A stretch of 64,000 nt of DNA from Pseudomonas sp. TH15 (GCF_016651105.1 NZ_JAEKEL010000001.1:4020001-4084000); one strand, 5' to 3'. Counted from the stretch's first letter, positions 24,546 to 33,867 are shown. Numbers and translations are program-made. Notes: generated from the sequence alone by a model not told the origin.

Positions 24546-25649
24546 TCAGGCTGCAGCGCGCAACGGGCGGGTCAGCGCCACGCCGTCGGCATCGAATAAA
24601 TGGCAGTGTTCAGCGTCCAGGTGCAGGCTTAGCGCCTCGCCATAACGGCTGGCCAGGTCACCGCGAACGCGCATGGTCAGGGCTTCGCCGGACGAGGTCA
24701 CAACGTGGCAGAAGGTGTCGCTGCCCAGTCGTTCACTGACGTCGGCGGTAACTTGCAAGGTGCAGTCGCCGGTTTGCGCCAGGTTCAGGTGTTCCGGGCG
24801 AATTCCCAGGGTCACCGCTCCGCCGACACTCAGGTTGGCACCGCTTAGCGGCAGCGTGATGCGGGTGCCGGCGTCCAGGAGCACTTCAACGTTCTGGCTT
24901 TCGACGCGGGTGACTTTGCCCTTGAGGAAGCCCATTTTCGGCGTGCCAAGGAACCCGGCGACAAACAGATTGGCTGGCTGGTGATACAAGTCCAGCGGCG
25001 AGCCGACCTGCTCGATTTTGCCGCCATTGAGTACCACGACTTTGTCGGCCATGGTCATCGCTTCGACCTGGTCGTGGGTCACGTAGATCATGGTGGCTTT
25101 CAGTTCTTTGTGCAGGCGCAACAGTTCCAGGCGCATCTGCACACGCAGGGCGGCGTCGAGGTTGGACAGCGGTTCGTCGAACAGGAAGATTTTCGGGTTG
25201 CGTACAATCGCCCGGCCGATCGCCACGCGCTGACGCTGGCCGCCGGACAGCTGTTTCGGCTTGCGCTCAAGCATCGGCCCGAGTTCGAGGATGCGTGCTG
25301 CTTCGCCGACTTTCTTCTCGACTTCGGCCTTCGGAACACCGGCCAGGTCGAGGGCAAACGACATGTTCTTTTTCACGGTCATGTGTGGGTACAGGGCGTA
25401 GGTCTGGAACACCATTGCCAGGTCACGCTTGGCCGGACTGACTTCGGTGATGTCGCGGCCATCGAGTTCGATGGTGCCGCCGCTGACTTCTTCAAGGCCG
25501 GCGATCAGCCGCAGCAGCGTTGATTTACCGCAGCCCGACGGGCCGACGAACACTACGAATTCTTTGTCATTCACTTCAAGGTCGATGCCTTTGATGATGG
25601 AGAAGCCTTCGAAGCCTTTTTGCAGATTCTTGATTTTCAGGTTGGCCAT
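24546..25649 (-). CDS. mtlK: polyol ABC transporter ATP-binding protein MtlK
   Basis: A 367-residue MalK/UgpC-type ATPase. Walker A GPSGCGKST lies near residue 38, the signature LSGGQRQRVAIGRAIVR near 135, and Walker B LFDEPLSNLDA follows. The C-terminal about 130 residues form the OB-type regulatory domain (GIRPEHLNL). It powers uptake of mannitol, arabitol and sorbitol through MtlFG. It follows mtlG with a REP pair in the 146-bp gap. ATG 25649 begins with the usual MANLKIKNLQKG. Confidence 0.93.
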   Translation of the reverse strand: MANLKIKNLQKGFEGFSIIKGIDLEVNDKEFVVFVGPSGCGKSTLLRLIAGLEEVSGGTIELDGRDITEVSPAKRDLAMVFQTYALYPHMTVKKNMSFALDLAGVPKAEVEKKVGEAARILELGPMLERKPKQLSGGQRQRVAIGRAIVRNPKIFLFDEPLSNLDAALRVQMRLELLRLHKELKATMIYVTHDQVEAMTMADKVVVLNGGKIEQVGSPLDLYHQPANLFVAGFLGTPKMGFLKGKVTRVESQNVEVLLDAGTRITLPLSGANLSVGGAVTLGIRPEHLNLAQTGDCTLQVTADVSERLGSDTFCHVVTSSGEALTMRVRGDLASRYGEALSLHLDAEHCHLFDADGVALTRPLRAAA

Positions 25650-25693
25650 GATGATGGGCCTCCGCTTTTAGTTATTCAGTTGGGCGCGCCTTT

Positions 25694-25788
25694 AAGATCA
25701 AAAGATCGCAGGCTGCGCCAGCTCCTACACGGAGATCGCGTGAACCCTGAGCTCTTTGTAGGAGCTGCCGAAGGCTGCGATCTTTTGC
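25694..25788. repeat. REP pair between mtlG and mtlK
   Basis: Inverted arms AAGATCAAAAGATCGCAGGC (25694) and its complement ending at 25788 lie in the mtlG-mtlK gap, forming a hairpin within the operon. Confidence 0.8.
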
Positions 25789-25795
25789 TTTTGAT

Positions 25796-26626
25796 TCATT
25801 TCACGGCCCCAAACGACAGGCCGCGAACCAGCTGTTTCTGGCTGATCCAGCCGAAGATCAGAATCGGCGCGCAGGCCAGCGTCGACACGGCCGACAACTT
25901 GGCCCAGAACAGACCTTCGGGGCTTGAGTACGAGGCGATCAACGCGGTCAGTGGCGCGGCTTTCGATGAGGTCAGGTTCAAGGACCAGAACGCTTCGTTC
26001 CAGCACAGGATCAGTGACAGCAATACGGTGGAGGCCAGGCCGCCCTTGGCGATTGGCAGTAGCACCCGGACCATTTCCTGCCACAGCGTTGCACCGTCGA
26101 GGCGTGCGGCTTCGAGGATGTCTTTCGGGATGTCCTTGAAGTAGGTGTAAATCATCCAGACCACAATCGGCAGGTTGATCAGCGTGTAAATGACGATCAA
26201 GGCAATGCGTGTATCGAGCAGGCCGAAACTCTTGGCCAGCAGGTAGATCGGCATCAACACGCCCACCGGTGGCAACATTTTGGTGGAGAGCATCCACAGC
26301 AACGTGCCTTTGGTGCGCTTGGTTTCGTAGAACGCCATGGAGTAGGCCGCCGGCACCGCGATCAGCAGGCACAGAGCCGTGGCGCTGAACGAAATCACCA
26401 CCGAGTTCCAGGCGAAGCTGAAGTAATCGCTGCGCTCATTGATGTGCAGGTAGTTCTCCAGCGTCGGCGTGAAGATGAACTGCGGCGGCGTGGCGAAGGC
26501 ATCGATTTCGGTTTTGAAACTGGTCAGCACCATCCAGAAGATCGGGAAGAAGATCAGGATCGCGATGGCCCAGGCCAGGGTGCCGAGCAGCAGGCTTTGC
26601 AGACGGCGGGATTGTTGAAGAGTCAT
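25796..26626 (-). CDS. mtlG: polyol ABC transporter permease MtlG
   Basis: A 276-residue MalG-type permease with six membrane helices. The cytoplasmic EAA loop that docks on the ATPase reads EAARLDGATLWQEMVRVLLP near residue 180. It ends in the MalG-like WISQKQLVRGLSFGAVK. With MtlF it forms the membrane channel for polyols. It starts 10 bp after mtlF. The start ATG begins MTLQQSRRLQSLL, a plausible positively charged cytosolic end. Confidence 0.92.
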   Translation of the reverse strand: MTLQQSRRLQSLLLGTLAWAIAILIFFPIFWMVLTSFKTEIDAFATPPQFIFTPTLENYLHINERSDYFSFAWNSVVISFSATALCLLIAVPAAYSMAFYETKRTKGTLLWMLSTKMLPPVGVLMPIYLLAKSFGLLDTRIALIVIYTLINLPIVVWMIYTYFKDIPKDILEAARLDGATLWQEMVRVLLPIAKGGLASTVLLSLILCWNEAFWSLNLTSSKAAPLTALIASYSSPEGLFWAKLSAVSTLACAPILIFGWISQKQLVRGLSFGAVK

Positions 26627-26636
26627 GGCGCAGGCC

Positions 26637-27563
26637 TCAGGCTTTGTCTGTCAGGTTTTTGCCGATCATGCGCACCAGCACGATGGCCGCGACGTTGGCA
26701 ATCACCACCGCGATCAATCCACCGGCGGACGCCATGCCGACGTCAAACTGCACCAACGCCTGGTTGTAGATCAGGTAGGCGAGGTTGGTCGAGGCATAGC
26801 CGGGGCCACCGTTGGTAGTGGTGAAGATTTCGGCGAACACCGAGAGCAGGAAGATGGTTTCGATCATCACCACCACCGCAATCGGCCGCGCCAGGTGCGG
26901 CAAGGTCAGGTGCCAGAAGATCGCGATCGGACCGGCACCGTCCAGGCGTGCGGCTTCTTTCTGTTCCTGGTCGAGGGACTGCATGGCCGTCATCAGGATC
27001 AGGATCGCGAAGGGCAGCCATTGCCACGAGACAATGATGATGATCGACAGCAGCGGGTAGTGGGCCAGCCAGTCCACTGGTTGCGCGCCGAACAGCTTCC
27101 AGACGTAGGCGAGAATCCCCGACACCGGGTGGAAAATCAGGTTTTTCCAGATCAGCGCACCGACGGTGGGCATGATGAAGAACGGCGAGATCAACATGAC
27201 CCGCACGATGCCGCGACCGAGAAACTCACTGGCCTCCAGCAACGCACTGATCAACACGCCGAACACCACGCTGATCAGCAGCACACTGCCCACCAGCAGC
27301 AACGTGTTGGTGGCGCCGGGCAGGAAGCCCGAATCGGTCAGGAAGTAGGTGAAGTTGTCCAGCCCGACAAACTCGTTCTCGCCGGGGTTGAGCAGGTTGT
27401 AGCGGATCACCGAGAAGTAGAGGGTCATGCCCAGCGGCACGATCATCCACAGCAGCAACATGGCCACTGAAGGCGTGACGAGAAACCAGCCGGGGTTGCG
27501 TACGCGGACCTTGCGCTGGGGTTGCGACAGGTTGAGGTGGGCTTTGGCAGTTGAAGTATTCAT
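26637..27563 (-). CDS. mtlF: polyol ABC transporter permease MtlF
   Basis: A 308-residue MalF/UgpA-type permease with six helices. The EAA loop KEAARLDGAGPIAIFWHLTL lies near residue 195. It partners MtlG. ATG 27563 (MNTSTAKAHL) is chosen; the longer open frame runs into the upstream REP element and is not coding. A REPIN separates it from mtlE. Confidence 0.9.
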   Translation of the reverse strand: MNTSTAKAHLNLSQPQRKVRVRNPGWFLVTPSVAMLLLWMIVPLGMTLYFSVIRYNLLNPGENEFVGLDNFTYFLTDSGFLPGATNTLLLVGSVLLISVVFGVLISALLEASEFLGRGIVRVMLISPFFIMPTVGALIWKNLIFHPVSGILAYVWKLFGAQPVDWLAHYPLLSIIIIVSWQWLPFAILILMTAMQSLDQEQKEAARLDGAGPIAIFWHLTLPHLARPIAVVVMIETIFLLSVFAEIFTTTNGGPGYASTNLAYLIYNQALVQFDVGMASAGGLIAVVIANVAAIVLVRMIGKNLTDKA

Positions 27564-27602
27564 GGCGATCACAACCGAGTCATACAGACCTATGAAGATC
27601 CC

Positions 27603-27691
27603 TTGTGGGAGCGAGCCTGCTCGCGAAAGCGCTGGATCAGTGCCATGTGTATTGGCTGGCACGATGCTTCGCGAGCAGACTCGCTCCCACA
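27603..27691. repeat. REPIN between mtlE and mtlF
   Basis: Inverted TGTGGGAGCGAGCCTGCTCG units at 27603-27626 and 27668-27691 flank a spacer containing a GTGCCA/TGGCAC symmetry. It lies in the 154-bp gap after the binding-protein gene, the usual place for an mRNA-stabilising hairpin in ABC operons. Confidence 0.85.
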
Positions 27692-27717
27692 GGAGGCAGG
27701 AGCAAGTCGTTCAGCGG

Positions 27718-29030
27718 TTACTTGGGATAACCGGCGCGCTTCATCTCACGTTCGGTGGTTTGCTGGGCGGCGGCCAGGGCCTGGTCGACCGTGGTCTGGC
27801 CGATCAGTGCTGCCGAGAACGATTTGCCGACCTGGGTGCCGATGCCCTGGAACTCAGGAATGGTCACCAACTGAATGCCGATATACGGCACAGGCTTGAG
27901 GGTCGGTTTGCTCGGGTCGGCGGCTTTTAGCGACTCGAGGGTCACTTTGGCGAACGGCGCGGCTTTCATATAAGCATCGCTATAGGTCGAAACCCGTGTA
28001 CCTGGCGGCACGTTGGCAATGCCGTCCTTCTCCGCAACCAGCGCACCGTATTCCTTGGAAGTGGCCCAGGCGCTGAAGGTTTTCGCTGCGTCCTTGGCCT
28101 TGGAACTGGTCGGAATCGCCAGCGCCCAGGAATACAACCAGGCCGAACCCTTGTCGGTGGTCTCGTGCGGTGCATAGGTGAAGCCAACGTGGTCGCTGAC
28201 CTTGCTTTGAGTCTTGTCGGTGACGAACGAGCCGGCGACGCTGGCATCGACCCAGATCGCACACTTGCCACTGTTGAACAGCGCCAGGTTTTCGTTGAAA
28301 CCGTTGCTTGAAGCACCGGGCGGGCCCGAATCGGTCATGGTCTTGACGTAGAAATTCAGTGCGTTTTTCCACTCGGGACCCGTGGTGAATTCCGGTTGCC
28401 ACTTCTCATCGAACCAGCGCGCGCCATAGGCATTGGCCAGGGTGGTGATCAGCGCCATGTTCTCGCCCCAGCCAGCCTTGCCGCGCAGGCAGATGCCGTA
28501 CTGTTCTTTATCTTGTTGGTGAGTTTGCTGGCGAATTCGCCGATCTGGGTCCAGGTCGGGTGCTCGGGCATGGTCAGCCCGGCGTCCTTGAACAGGTCAG
28601 TACGGTAATAAGTGATCGAGCTTTCAGCGTAGAACGGCAGGGCGTACAGCGAACCCTTGACCGACAGGCCTTCGCGCACCGACGGGAACACGTCGTCGAG
28701 GGCGTAGCTGGCTGGCAAGTCTTTCATCGGTTCCAGCCAACCCTTGGCGCCCCAGAGTGCAGCTTCGTACATGCCGATGGTCAGCACATCGAACTGCCCG
28801 CCCTGGGTCGCAATGTCGGTGGTCAGGCGTTGGCGCAGGACGTTTTCTTCGAGCACCACCCAATTGAGCTTGATGTCCGGGTGCTCGGCCTCGAAGGTTT
28901 TCGAGAGCTTTTGCATGCGGATCATGTCGCTGTTGTTGACGGTGGCGATGGTCAGGGTCTGAGCGCCGAGGCTGACGCTACTGAGGGTCATGCAGGTGAG
29001 GGCAAGCAGAGCTTTTACAGAAGGTTGCAT
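27718..29030 (-). pseudogene. mtlE: polyol-binding protein MtlE gene, disrupted by a one-base frameshift
   Basis: Read together, two frames encode about 436 residues of an ABC sugar/polyol-binding protein. The first (29030 to 28449) has a signal peptide ending at LGAQT and the family's YALPFYAESSITYYRTDLFKDAG. The second (from about 28512 to 27718) continues with ITTLANAYGARWFDEKW, WVDASVAGSFV and the tail ending YPK. At 28510-28515 the minus strand reads AACAAGATAAAGAACAG; adding one G (AAG GAT AAA GAA) joins the frames and restores KDKEQYGICLRGK. As written, the protein stops early and polyol import would fail. A sequencing or assembly error is equally possible, since codon usage stays normal on both sides. 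Confidence 0.88.
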
Positions 29031-29114
29031 CGTGCACTCCTTTTCTGCACCCAATGAGGGCAGAAGGACAGTTATTGTTTTTGTGTCTTCCTGCGGAGGG
29101 AAGAATCTGCACTG

Positions 29115-29143
29115 ATTACAGCCTTCAATTGAGTATGTGACAA
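29115..29143 (-). promoter_or_regulatory. sigma70-type promoter of the mtl operon
   Basis: On the minus strand TTGTCA (29143-29138), a 17-bp spacer and TGTAAT (29120-29115) match the consensus at five of six positions each. The start of transcription would be near 29108, leaving a leader of about 78 nt before mtlE. The region upstream, toward mtlR, is AT-rich and probably holds the MtlR binding site, which I could not delimit. Confidence 0.7.
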
Positions 29144-29262
29144 ATCATCCGTAGCACTTAAATCGATACTTTTTTGCACTGGGGTTTTTAGCGGAAAGTA
29201 CGGGGTAGGGCTTTTTGGTGTTTGTCGACGATGAAATGCGTATAGGTTTCGATCGCCAAATG

Positions 29263-29340
29263 CAAAAGATCGCAGCCTGCGGCAGCTCCTACAGGGAAAT
29301 GCGATCCATGTAGGAGCTGACGAAGGCTGCGATCTTTTGA
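29263..29340. repeat. REP pair downstream of mtlR
   Basis: Inverted arms CAAAAGATCGCAGCCTGCGG (29263) and TAGGAGCTGACGAAGGCTGC, with the latter ending in GATCTTTTG at 29340. It abuts the mtlR stop codon and may end its transcript. Confidence 0.8.
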
Positions 29341-29343
29341 TCT

Positions 29344-30249
29344 TTAACCGAGGTTTTGTTCGGTCAAACGCTGCACCGCCAACCGCCGGTAATGGGAAGG
29401 CGTCATGCCCTTGAGTTGCTGAAAGCGCCGGTTGAAGTTGGAAATATTGTTGAAGCCCGACTCGAAACACACGTCGGTCACCGGTTTGTCGCCATCTGCC
29501 AGCAGCTCGCAGGACTTGCTGATCCGCAGCCGATTAACGAATTCGATAAAACAACGCCCGGTGGCCTGCTTGAACACCCGACTGAAATATGTCGGCTTCA
29601 TGCCCAGGTGCTCGGCGACTTCTTCCAGCGGCAGTTCCCGGCCGTAGTGGGCAAAGATGTAATCCACCGCCCGGTTCGTGCGATCAACGTTGTGTTCATC
29701 CGCCAGTTGCGGCGTCGTGGCCCCCGATAGCAATTGGTAATCGTCGGAGGCCGCCAGCAATTCCAGCAGAATCAAGAAATGCCCGAGCCGGGTTACGCCT
29801 TTGGTGTCGGCAATGCGCTGCATCAGCGTCATGGCCTGGCGGATGGTGCGCTTGCAGCGAAACTCGATGCCGTACTGCGCGCGCTCCAGCAGCGGCACCA
29901 GGGTCTTGAGCTCGGCAAACACCAAGTGGCCGCTGTCGAACAACTCGTCGGTGAAGTTGACCAGCATGTCGCGCTTGGGCACCACTTCATCTTCGGCCAC
30001 TTGGCTGATCCAGTTGTGCGGCAGGTTGGGGCCGGTCAGGAACAGCGTTTCCGGGTAGAAGTTACCGATGTAGTCGCCGATGAACACCTTGCCGGAACTG
30101 GCGACGATCAGGTGCAGTTCGTATTCCTTATGGAAGTGCCAGCGCACCAACGGGCACGGAAAACCATGCTGGCGATAAATGATGGACAACCCGTTGTGGT
30201 CGTCCATCAACTCGTAGGAAGGATCGGTAACTCTGGCAGTCCGGGTCAT
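29344..30249 (-). CDS. mtlR: AraC-family activator MtlR of polyol catabolism
   Basis: A 301-residue regulator. The N-terminal cupin-like sensor contains PLVRWHFHKEYELHLI and GPNLPHNWIS. The C-terminal two-helix DNA-binding domain begins near residue 195 and ends with SGFNNISNFNRRFQQLKGMTPSHYR, the AraC signature. It lies just upstream of mtlE in the same direction, as in the known P. fluorescens mtl locus, where MtlR activates the operon with mannitol, arabitol or sorbitol. Confidence 0.93.
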   Translation of the reverse strand: MTRTARVTDPSYELMDDHNGLSIIYRQHGFPCPLVRWHFHKEYELHLIVASSGKVFIGDYIGNFYPETLFLTGPNLPHNWISQVAEDEVVPKRDMLVNFTDELFDSGHLVFAELKTLVPLLERAQYGIEFRCKRTIRQAMTLMQRIADTKGVTRLGHFLILLELLAASDDYQLLSGATTPQLADEHNVDRTNRAVDYIFAHYGRELPLEEVAEHLGMKPTYFSRVFKQATGRCFIEFVNRLRISKSCELLADGDKPVTDVCFESGFNNISNFNRRFQQLKGMTPSHYRRLAVQRLTEQNLG

Positions 30250-30325
30250 GGCAGCGCGCTTTTATTGTTATCGCGCCGTGATCATGCCTCTTTCTTGCTG
30301 GCTTCTACCACCCGCATCTTGCGAC

Positions 30326-31207
30326 TCAGCCCCTTGTCAGCAGCGCATCACCGTAAACGGCCTTCATGCTCGTAGCGCTCCAGCACAAGCGGACGATGTC
30401 CGATTCCTCGAAAAAGTCGATATTGATGATGCTGCAGCGGGTCACCCAATCGCGCGTGGTATGAAACCAGTCATTGATTTGGTTTTTGATATGTTGCGGG
30501 CCTCCCACGAGCGAGTAGCTGGTGGCCGAAAGTGACCACAGAGCCCGTGGATAGGGGGCTCTTTCGAGGATTGTCTTGATGTACGAGTACACGCCGCTGG
30601 TATCGTTTAGCCGTTTGCCGCTCCACTTGTGCCAAATGAAAGGCCAGAAGTAATCCTCGTCCAGTTCGCGTTTGGCAGCAGCGGTCGCCACCACCCGACG
30701 CTGGGCGCTCGCACGCTTAAGTTCCCCTACGGTCAGGTGCGCCTCCGCTGAGGGTATGAGATACGGGCCCAAACGTTCGATCAGCAAGTCGTTGAAGTGT
30801 TGATAATCAAACGGCTTCGCGGCATCGCCCAACTCATGGAAGTCGAGCACGATGAATTCGTCCCGGTTCTGTCCGAGGAAGGCAATGACCGCCGTTATCA
30901 GTTCATCAAGCGTGCGCCCGGACTGATAGCCATTGTGGTGAAAATAGAAAGACGGATTTTGCGTTGAAGCTGTGTAGCCCAGGCGTATATCGAAGGCTCT
31001 GGCGCCATTGGCGAGTTGCCAGGCAAACGAGTCGTTCTGACAGGTTGTCCAGTTGCCGCGCAAGGTATCGTAGTCGGGGGCTTTTTTGTCCATGCCACAG
31101 TTATGCGTGCCGGGCCAGATGACATCGGTCAGTTTCAGCCGACTGATGTCCAATACGTTACTCATCCAGGTCCGTTTATCCAGTTCGCCTGTAACGATGC
31201 TATTCAT
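30326..31207 (-). CDS. PI-PLC-like phosphodiesterase (first of two paralogues)
   Basis: A 293-residue protein matching the X domain of bacterial phosphatidylinositol-specific phospholipase C. Catalytic candidates: His35 in WPGTHNCG, Arg75 in AFDIRLGY, His91 in FYFHHNGY, and the acid LDFHE near residue 130. The residue after the first His is Asn where B. cereus PI-PLC has Asp. No signal peptide is visible, unlike most secreted PI-PLCs. ATG 31207 follows AAAGGACTGGTC. The next gene upstream is a diverged paralogue 200 bp away. Substrate unknown: phosphatidylinositol, GPI anchors and other phosphodiesters are all possible. Confidence 0.82.
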   Translation of the reverse strand: MNSIVTGELDKRTWMSNVLDISRLKLTDVIWPGTHNCGMDKKAPDYDTLRGNWTTCQNDSFAWQLANGARAFDIRLGYTASTQNPSFYFHHNGYQSGRTLDELITAVIAFLGQNRDEFIVLDFHELGDAAKPFDYQHFNDLLIERLGPYLIPSAEAHLTVGELKRASAQRRVVATAAAKRELDEDYFWPFIWHKWSGKRLNDTSGVYSYIKTILERAPYPRALWSLSATSYSLVGGPQHIKNQINDWFHTTRDWVTRCSIINIDFFEESDIVRLCWSATSMKAVYGDALLTRG

Positions 31208-31408
31208 GACCAGTCCTTTGGTAATCTTCGCGCCCATCCGTGGTGCAAAGTGATTTCATCGAAACGGATATCGCAAGACGCAACACCCGTTGTTCGCCGT
31301 TGATCATCGGCTTTCATGTAATAGCGTAGAACTCAATTGCAGGTTCGCAAGCGTTTGACACATCCGCACAAATATAGCGATTTAATAGCATGGTTGTTTG
31401 CGGTTTGA

Positions 31409-32269
31409 TCAGCGTGCTTTTAACAGGTTGATGACTCGACAAAAGTCAACAAGCCTTGACTCTTCGATAAAGTCGACATTGATGATGTTACATTTGCGCG
31501 CCCAATCGCTTTTCTGTGGATCGAACATGACGTCGAGTTCGTCGTGTATGTCAGTGGGGCCACCCACACTGCTATAACACGTTGCGGATAATGTCCAAGT
31601 GTTCCATTTGCTGGGCGGGGTTTTCAATACGGTGGTGATAAACGCTTTCAGTTCGTCGATGTTGGTGGTTGAGATGCCGGACCATTTACTCTGTACTTCT
31701 TCATTGAACAGATCAGCGTCCAGGTCGCGGTGCCCAGGGGCGCAAACGAGCACTCTTTGTAGTGGGCTCGACTGTTTGATTTCATTCAGTGTGAAGTATT
31801 TTTTATGAGAGGGAATAATGCGGTGGCGCAGAGAACGCAGCATCAATTCCTGGAATAGTTTGAAGTCAAACGGGCCCTGGTTGCTCTTCAGGTTTTTGAA
31901 ATCGAGAATGATGAACTCATCAGGGTTTTCATAAAGAAATCGATTGAGGTCGGTGAGTAGATTTCCCAGCGTGCGCGAAGAGAGAAATTCGTTATGGTGA
32001 AAGCGAAACCGGTCATGCTCCTCTTTAATACTGGCATCGTATAACAAGCGTACGTCCAGCGCCCGCGAGCCATTATTCAGCTGGCTATAGAATGATTGAT
32101 GCTGACAGGCAAGCCAGTGCTTTCCCGGAACAAGTGCATAGGAAGCCTGCCAGTCACAGCCTGAATTGTGTGTGCCTGGTAACGTTAGTTCATTCAGGGT
32201 CAGACGGCCTATGCCCATGGTTTTGGCCATCCAGTTGCTGTTTATATTATCCAGGTTGTTGTTGCTCAT
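31409..32269 (-). CDS. PI-PLC-like phosphodiesterase (second paralogue, AT-rich)
   Basis: A 286-residue PI-PLC X-domain protein related to its downstream neighbour over the full length. Shared features: His34 in LPGTHNSG, Arg74 in ALDVRLLY, His92 in FRFHHNEF, FIILDFKNL, and SVGGPTDIHDELD opposite VGGPQHIKNQIND. Codons are noticeably AT-richer than in the flanking genes, which suggests transfer. No signal peptide. GAAGCGTCCTTG-type sequence lies beyond the start; the ribosome site is the complement AAGGACGCTTCA just before ATG 32269. Function as for its paralogue. Confidence 0.82.
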   Translation of the reverse strand: MSNNNLDNINSNWMAKTMGIGRLTLNELTLPGTHNSGCDWQASYALVPGKHWLACQHQSFYSQLNNGSRALDVRLLYDASIKEEHDRFRFHHNEFLSSRTLGNLLTDLNRFLYENPDEFIILDFKNLKSNQGPFDFKLFQELMLRSLRHRIIPSHKKYFTLNEIKQSSPLQRVLVCAPGHRDLDADLFNEEVQSKWSGISTTNIDELKAFITTVLKTPPSKWNTWTLSATCYSSVGGPTDIHDELDVMFDPQKSDWARKCNIINVDFIEESRLVDFCRVINLLKAR

Positions 32270-32395
32270 TGAAGCGTCCTTGCATCAGCTTTGCAGTTAT
32301 ATAGAGTGGTGTGGTTGAGGGGTGTTGCGTAATAACTGGCTTATAACGCTTGGCGCGTTGCACGCCAAGCGAGGGCTTAATGCAAGTTGTGTAGG

Positions 32396-33691
32396 TTATT
32401 GCTGTTTCAGGTTCTTCGCTTCAATCCATTGCGACATATACTTAGTGCTTTTGTGCTGGTGGTGCCGCAACATGCTGCCAGTGAAGTTGTTTCTTCGCAG
32501 TGTTGTCAGGTTCTTCCGGCAGTGCTGCAGTTTGGCAATCAATGTAAAGCCATGTTCGGATTGTTTATATCGATCCATCAACAATGTTTGTCCCTTCGAC
32601 TGCGCCTGTTGCCAATGCAGTTTGTCGCAGTACAGCCGAACGGCTTCGTCGGCCAGTGCCTGCGCCGAAACGCAGACTGCGCCAGGCCATGGATGGTCAC
32701 CCTGCATCGCCTCTGCGCCAATCGGCGTAGTAACGCTTGGCGTACCGCATAACATGGCATCGATCAATTTGCCTTTGATCCCGGCGCCGAAACGCAACGG
32801 CGCCAGACACACTTTGGCAGCAGACATCACTTGCAAAGCATCTTCAGCCCAGTTCATGACATGAAAACCTTGCGCGGGATTGTGCAGTGCCGTGGCTTTC
32901 GGTGGGGTGTAAGCGCCATAAAGGTGAAGCTGTGCCTTTGGCAGTTGTTGGCGGATCAGCGGCCAGACTGTCGACTTCATCCAGAGCACTGCATCCCAGT
33001 TAGGCGCGTGGCGGAAGTTGCCAATACTCAGAAAATGTTCACGATCATCGAATGCGCGCGGGGCCGCGGTCGGCGGGTCGATCATTAGCGGGCACCAGTG
33101 CAGCAAGTCTGCCGGCAAGCCGAACTGCTCACGCAGCAGTTCGATCTCTACCTCGGAGATCATAAGGTTCAGATCACACCGATAAAGCGCAGCAATTTCC
33201 CGTTTGGCCAGATCGGTATCCGCCATCAACTCGAACTCTTCGCGCAACGCACGGGTAAACAATTCGCTGAAGTCGTCCTCATTGGCGTCGGCCTTCAAGC
33301 GGTCCTTGAGGCGTTGATGACGCGCATGTCGCAGGCTTTGCAGGTCTGAAGTTTCCAACACGCGCAGCGCGGTTGGACATTGTTCTTCGACGCGCCAGCC
33401 GAACTGTTCTTCCATCATGAACTGGTCGAACAAGACAATGTCCGGCGCCAGCTCGCGAATGAATGTGTCGAAACTGCTGCTGTTGAGTTCGATCGGCATT
33501 TCGCGGATGCCCAGTTCCGCCAGATCCGCCTTGTGTTCGCCTGGGCCGGCCGGGCTGCTGAAGGTAATGTCCCAGCCTTGTTGCAGGAATGTTTCGAGGA
33601 TTTGCATGACGTGCCCGCTCGCCGCTGAGGAGCGCGGCTCTGGCCAGACGTATCCGATGACCAGGACTTTGGTAGCAGCGGGTTGAATCAT
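32396..33691 (-). CDS. glycosyltransferase, GT-B fold
   Basis: A 431-residue protein with a two-domain GT-B layout. The N-terminal half opens KVLVIGYVWPEPRSSAASGH. The C-terminal nucleotide-sugar half has FLSIGNFRHAPNWDAVLWM, LHLYGAYTPPKA and the acceptor LAPLRFGAGIKGKLIDAMLCGTP region (quoted only in part by its glutamate-free G-x-G-x-K pattern). ATG 33691 has AAGGA nine bases upstream; an in-frame ATG at 33700 abuts the ribosome site and is too close. It shares direction with the PLC-like genes, 126 bp upstream of them. Sugar and acceptor are unknown. Confidence 0.78.
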   Translation of the reverse strand: MIQPAATKVLVIGYVWPEPRSSAASGHVMQILETFLQQGWDITFSSPAGPGEHKADLAELGIREMPIELNSSSFDTFIRELAPDIVLFDQFMMEEQFGWRVEEQCPTALRVLETSDLQSLRHARHQRLKDRLKADANEDDFSELFTRALREEFELMADTDLAKREIAALYRCDLNLMISEVEIELLREQFGLPADLLHWCPLMIDPPTAAPRAFDDREHFLSIGNFRHAPNWDAVLWMKSTVWPLIRQQLPKAQLHLYGAYTPPKATALHNPAQGFHVMNWAEDALQVMSAAKVCLAPLRFGAGIKGKLIDAMLCGTPSVTTPIGAEAMQGDHPWPGAVCVSAQALADEAVRLYCDKLHWQQAQSKGQTLLMDRYKQSEHGFTLIAKLQHCRKNLTTLRRNNFTGSMLRHHQHKSTKYMSQWIEAKNLKQQ

Positions 33692-33867
33692 GGACAACAT
33701 TCCTTGACGGCGACGAGGGGAAAAAAGGGCGCAATTAAACCACAGGGGTAGGGTATGCGCCCGATTGTCAGAAATATCCCTCAATACCGCCGCCCGGCAT
33801 CGTGCATAAAGGGGCGTGCAGTGCTGCCCCTTCTTTATTGTTTGAAGGGGCGCAATAACAGGTTGTA

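Larger units (their letters stand above)
29031..29343. other. mtlR-mtlE intergenic control region
   Basis: About 310 bp holding the mtl promoter and, at 29263-29340, a REP pair that follows the mtlR stop codon. No gene is seen. The AT-rich part between the REP and the -35 box (about 29145-29230) is the likely activator site. Confidence 0.6.
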
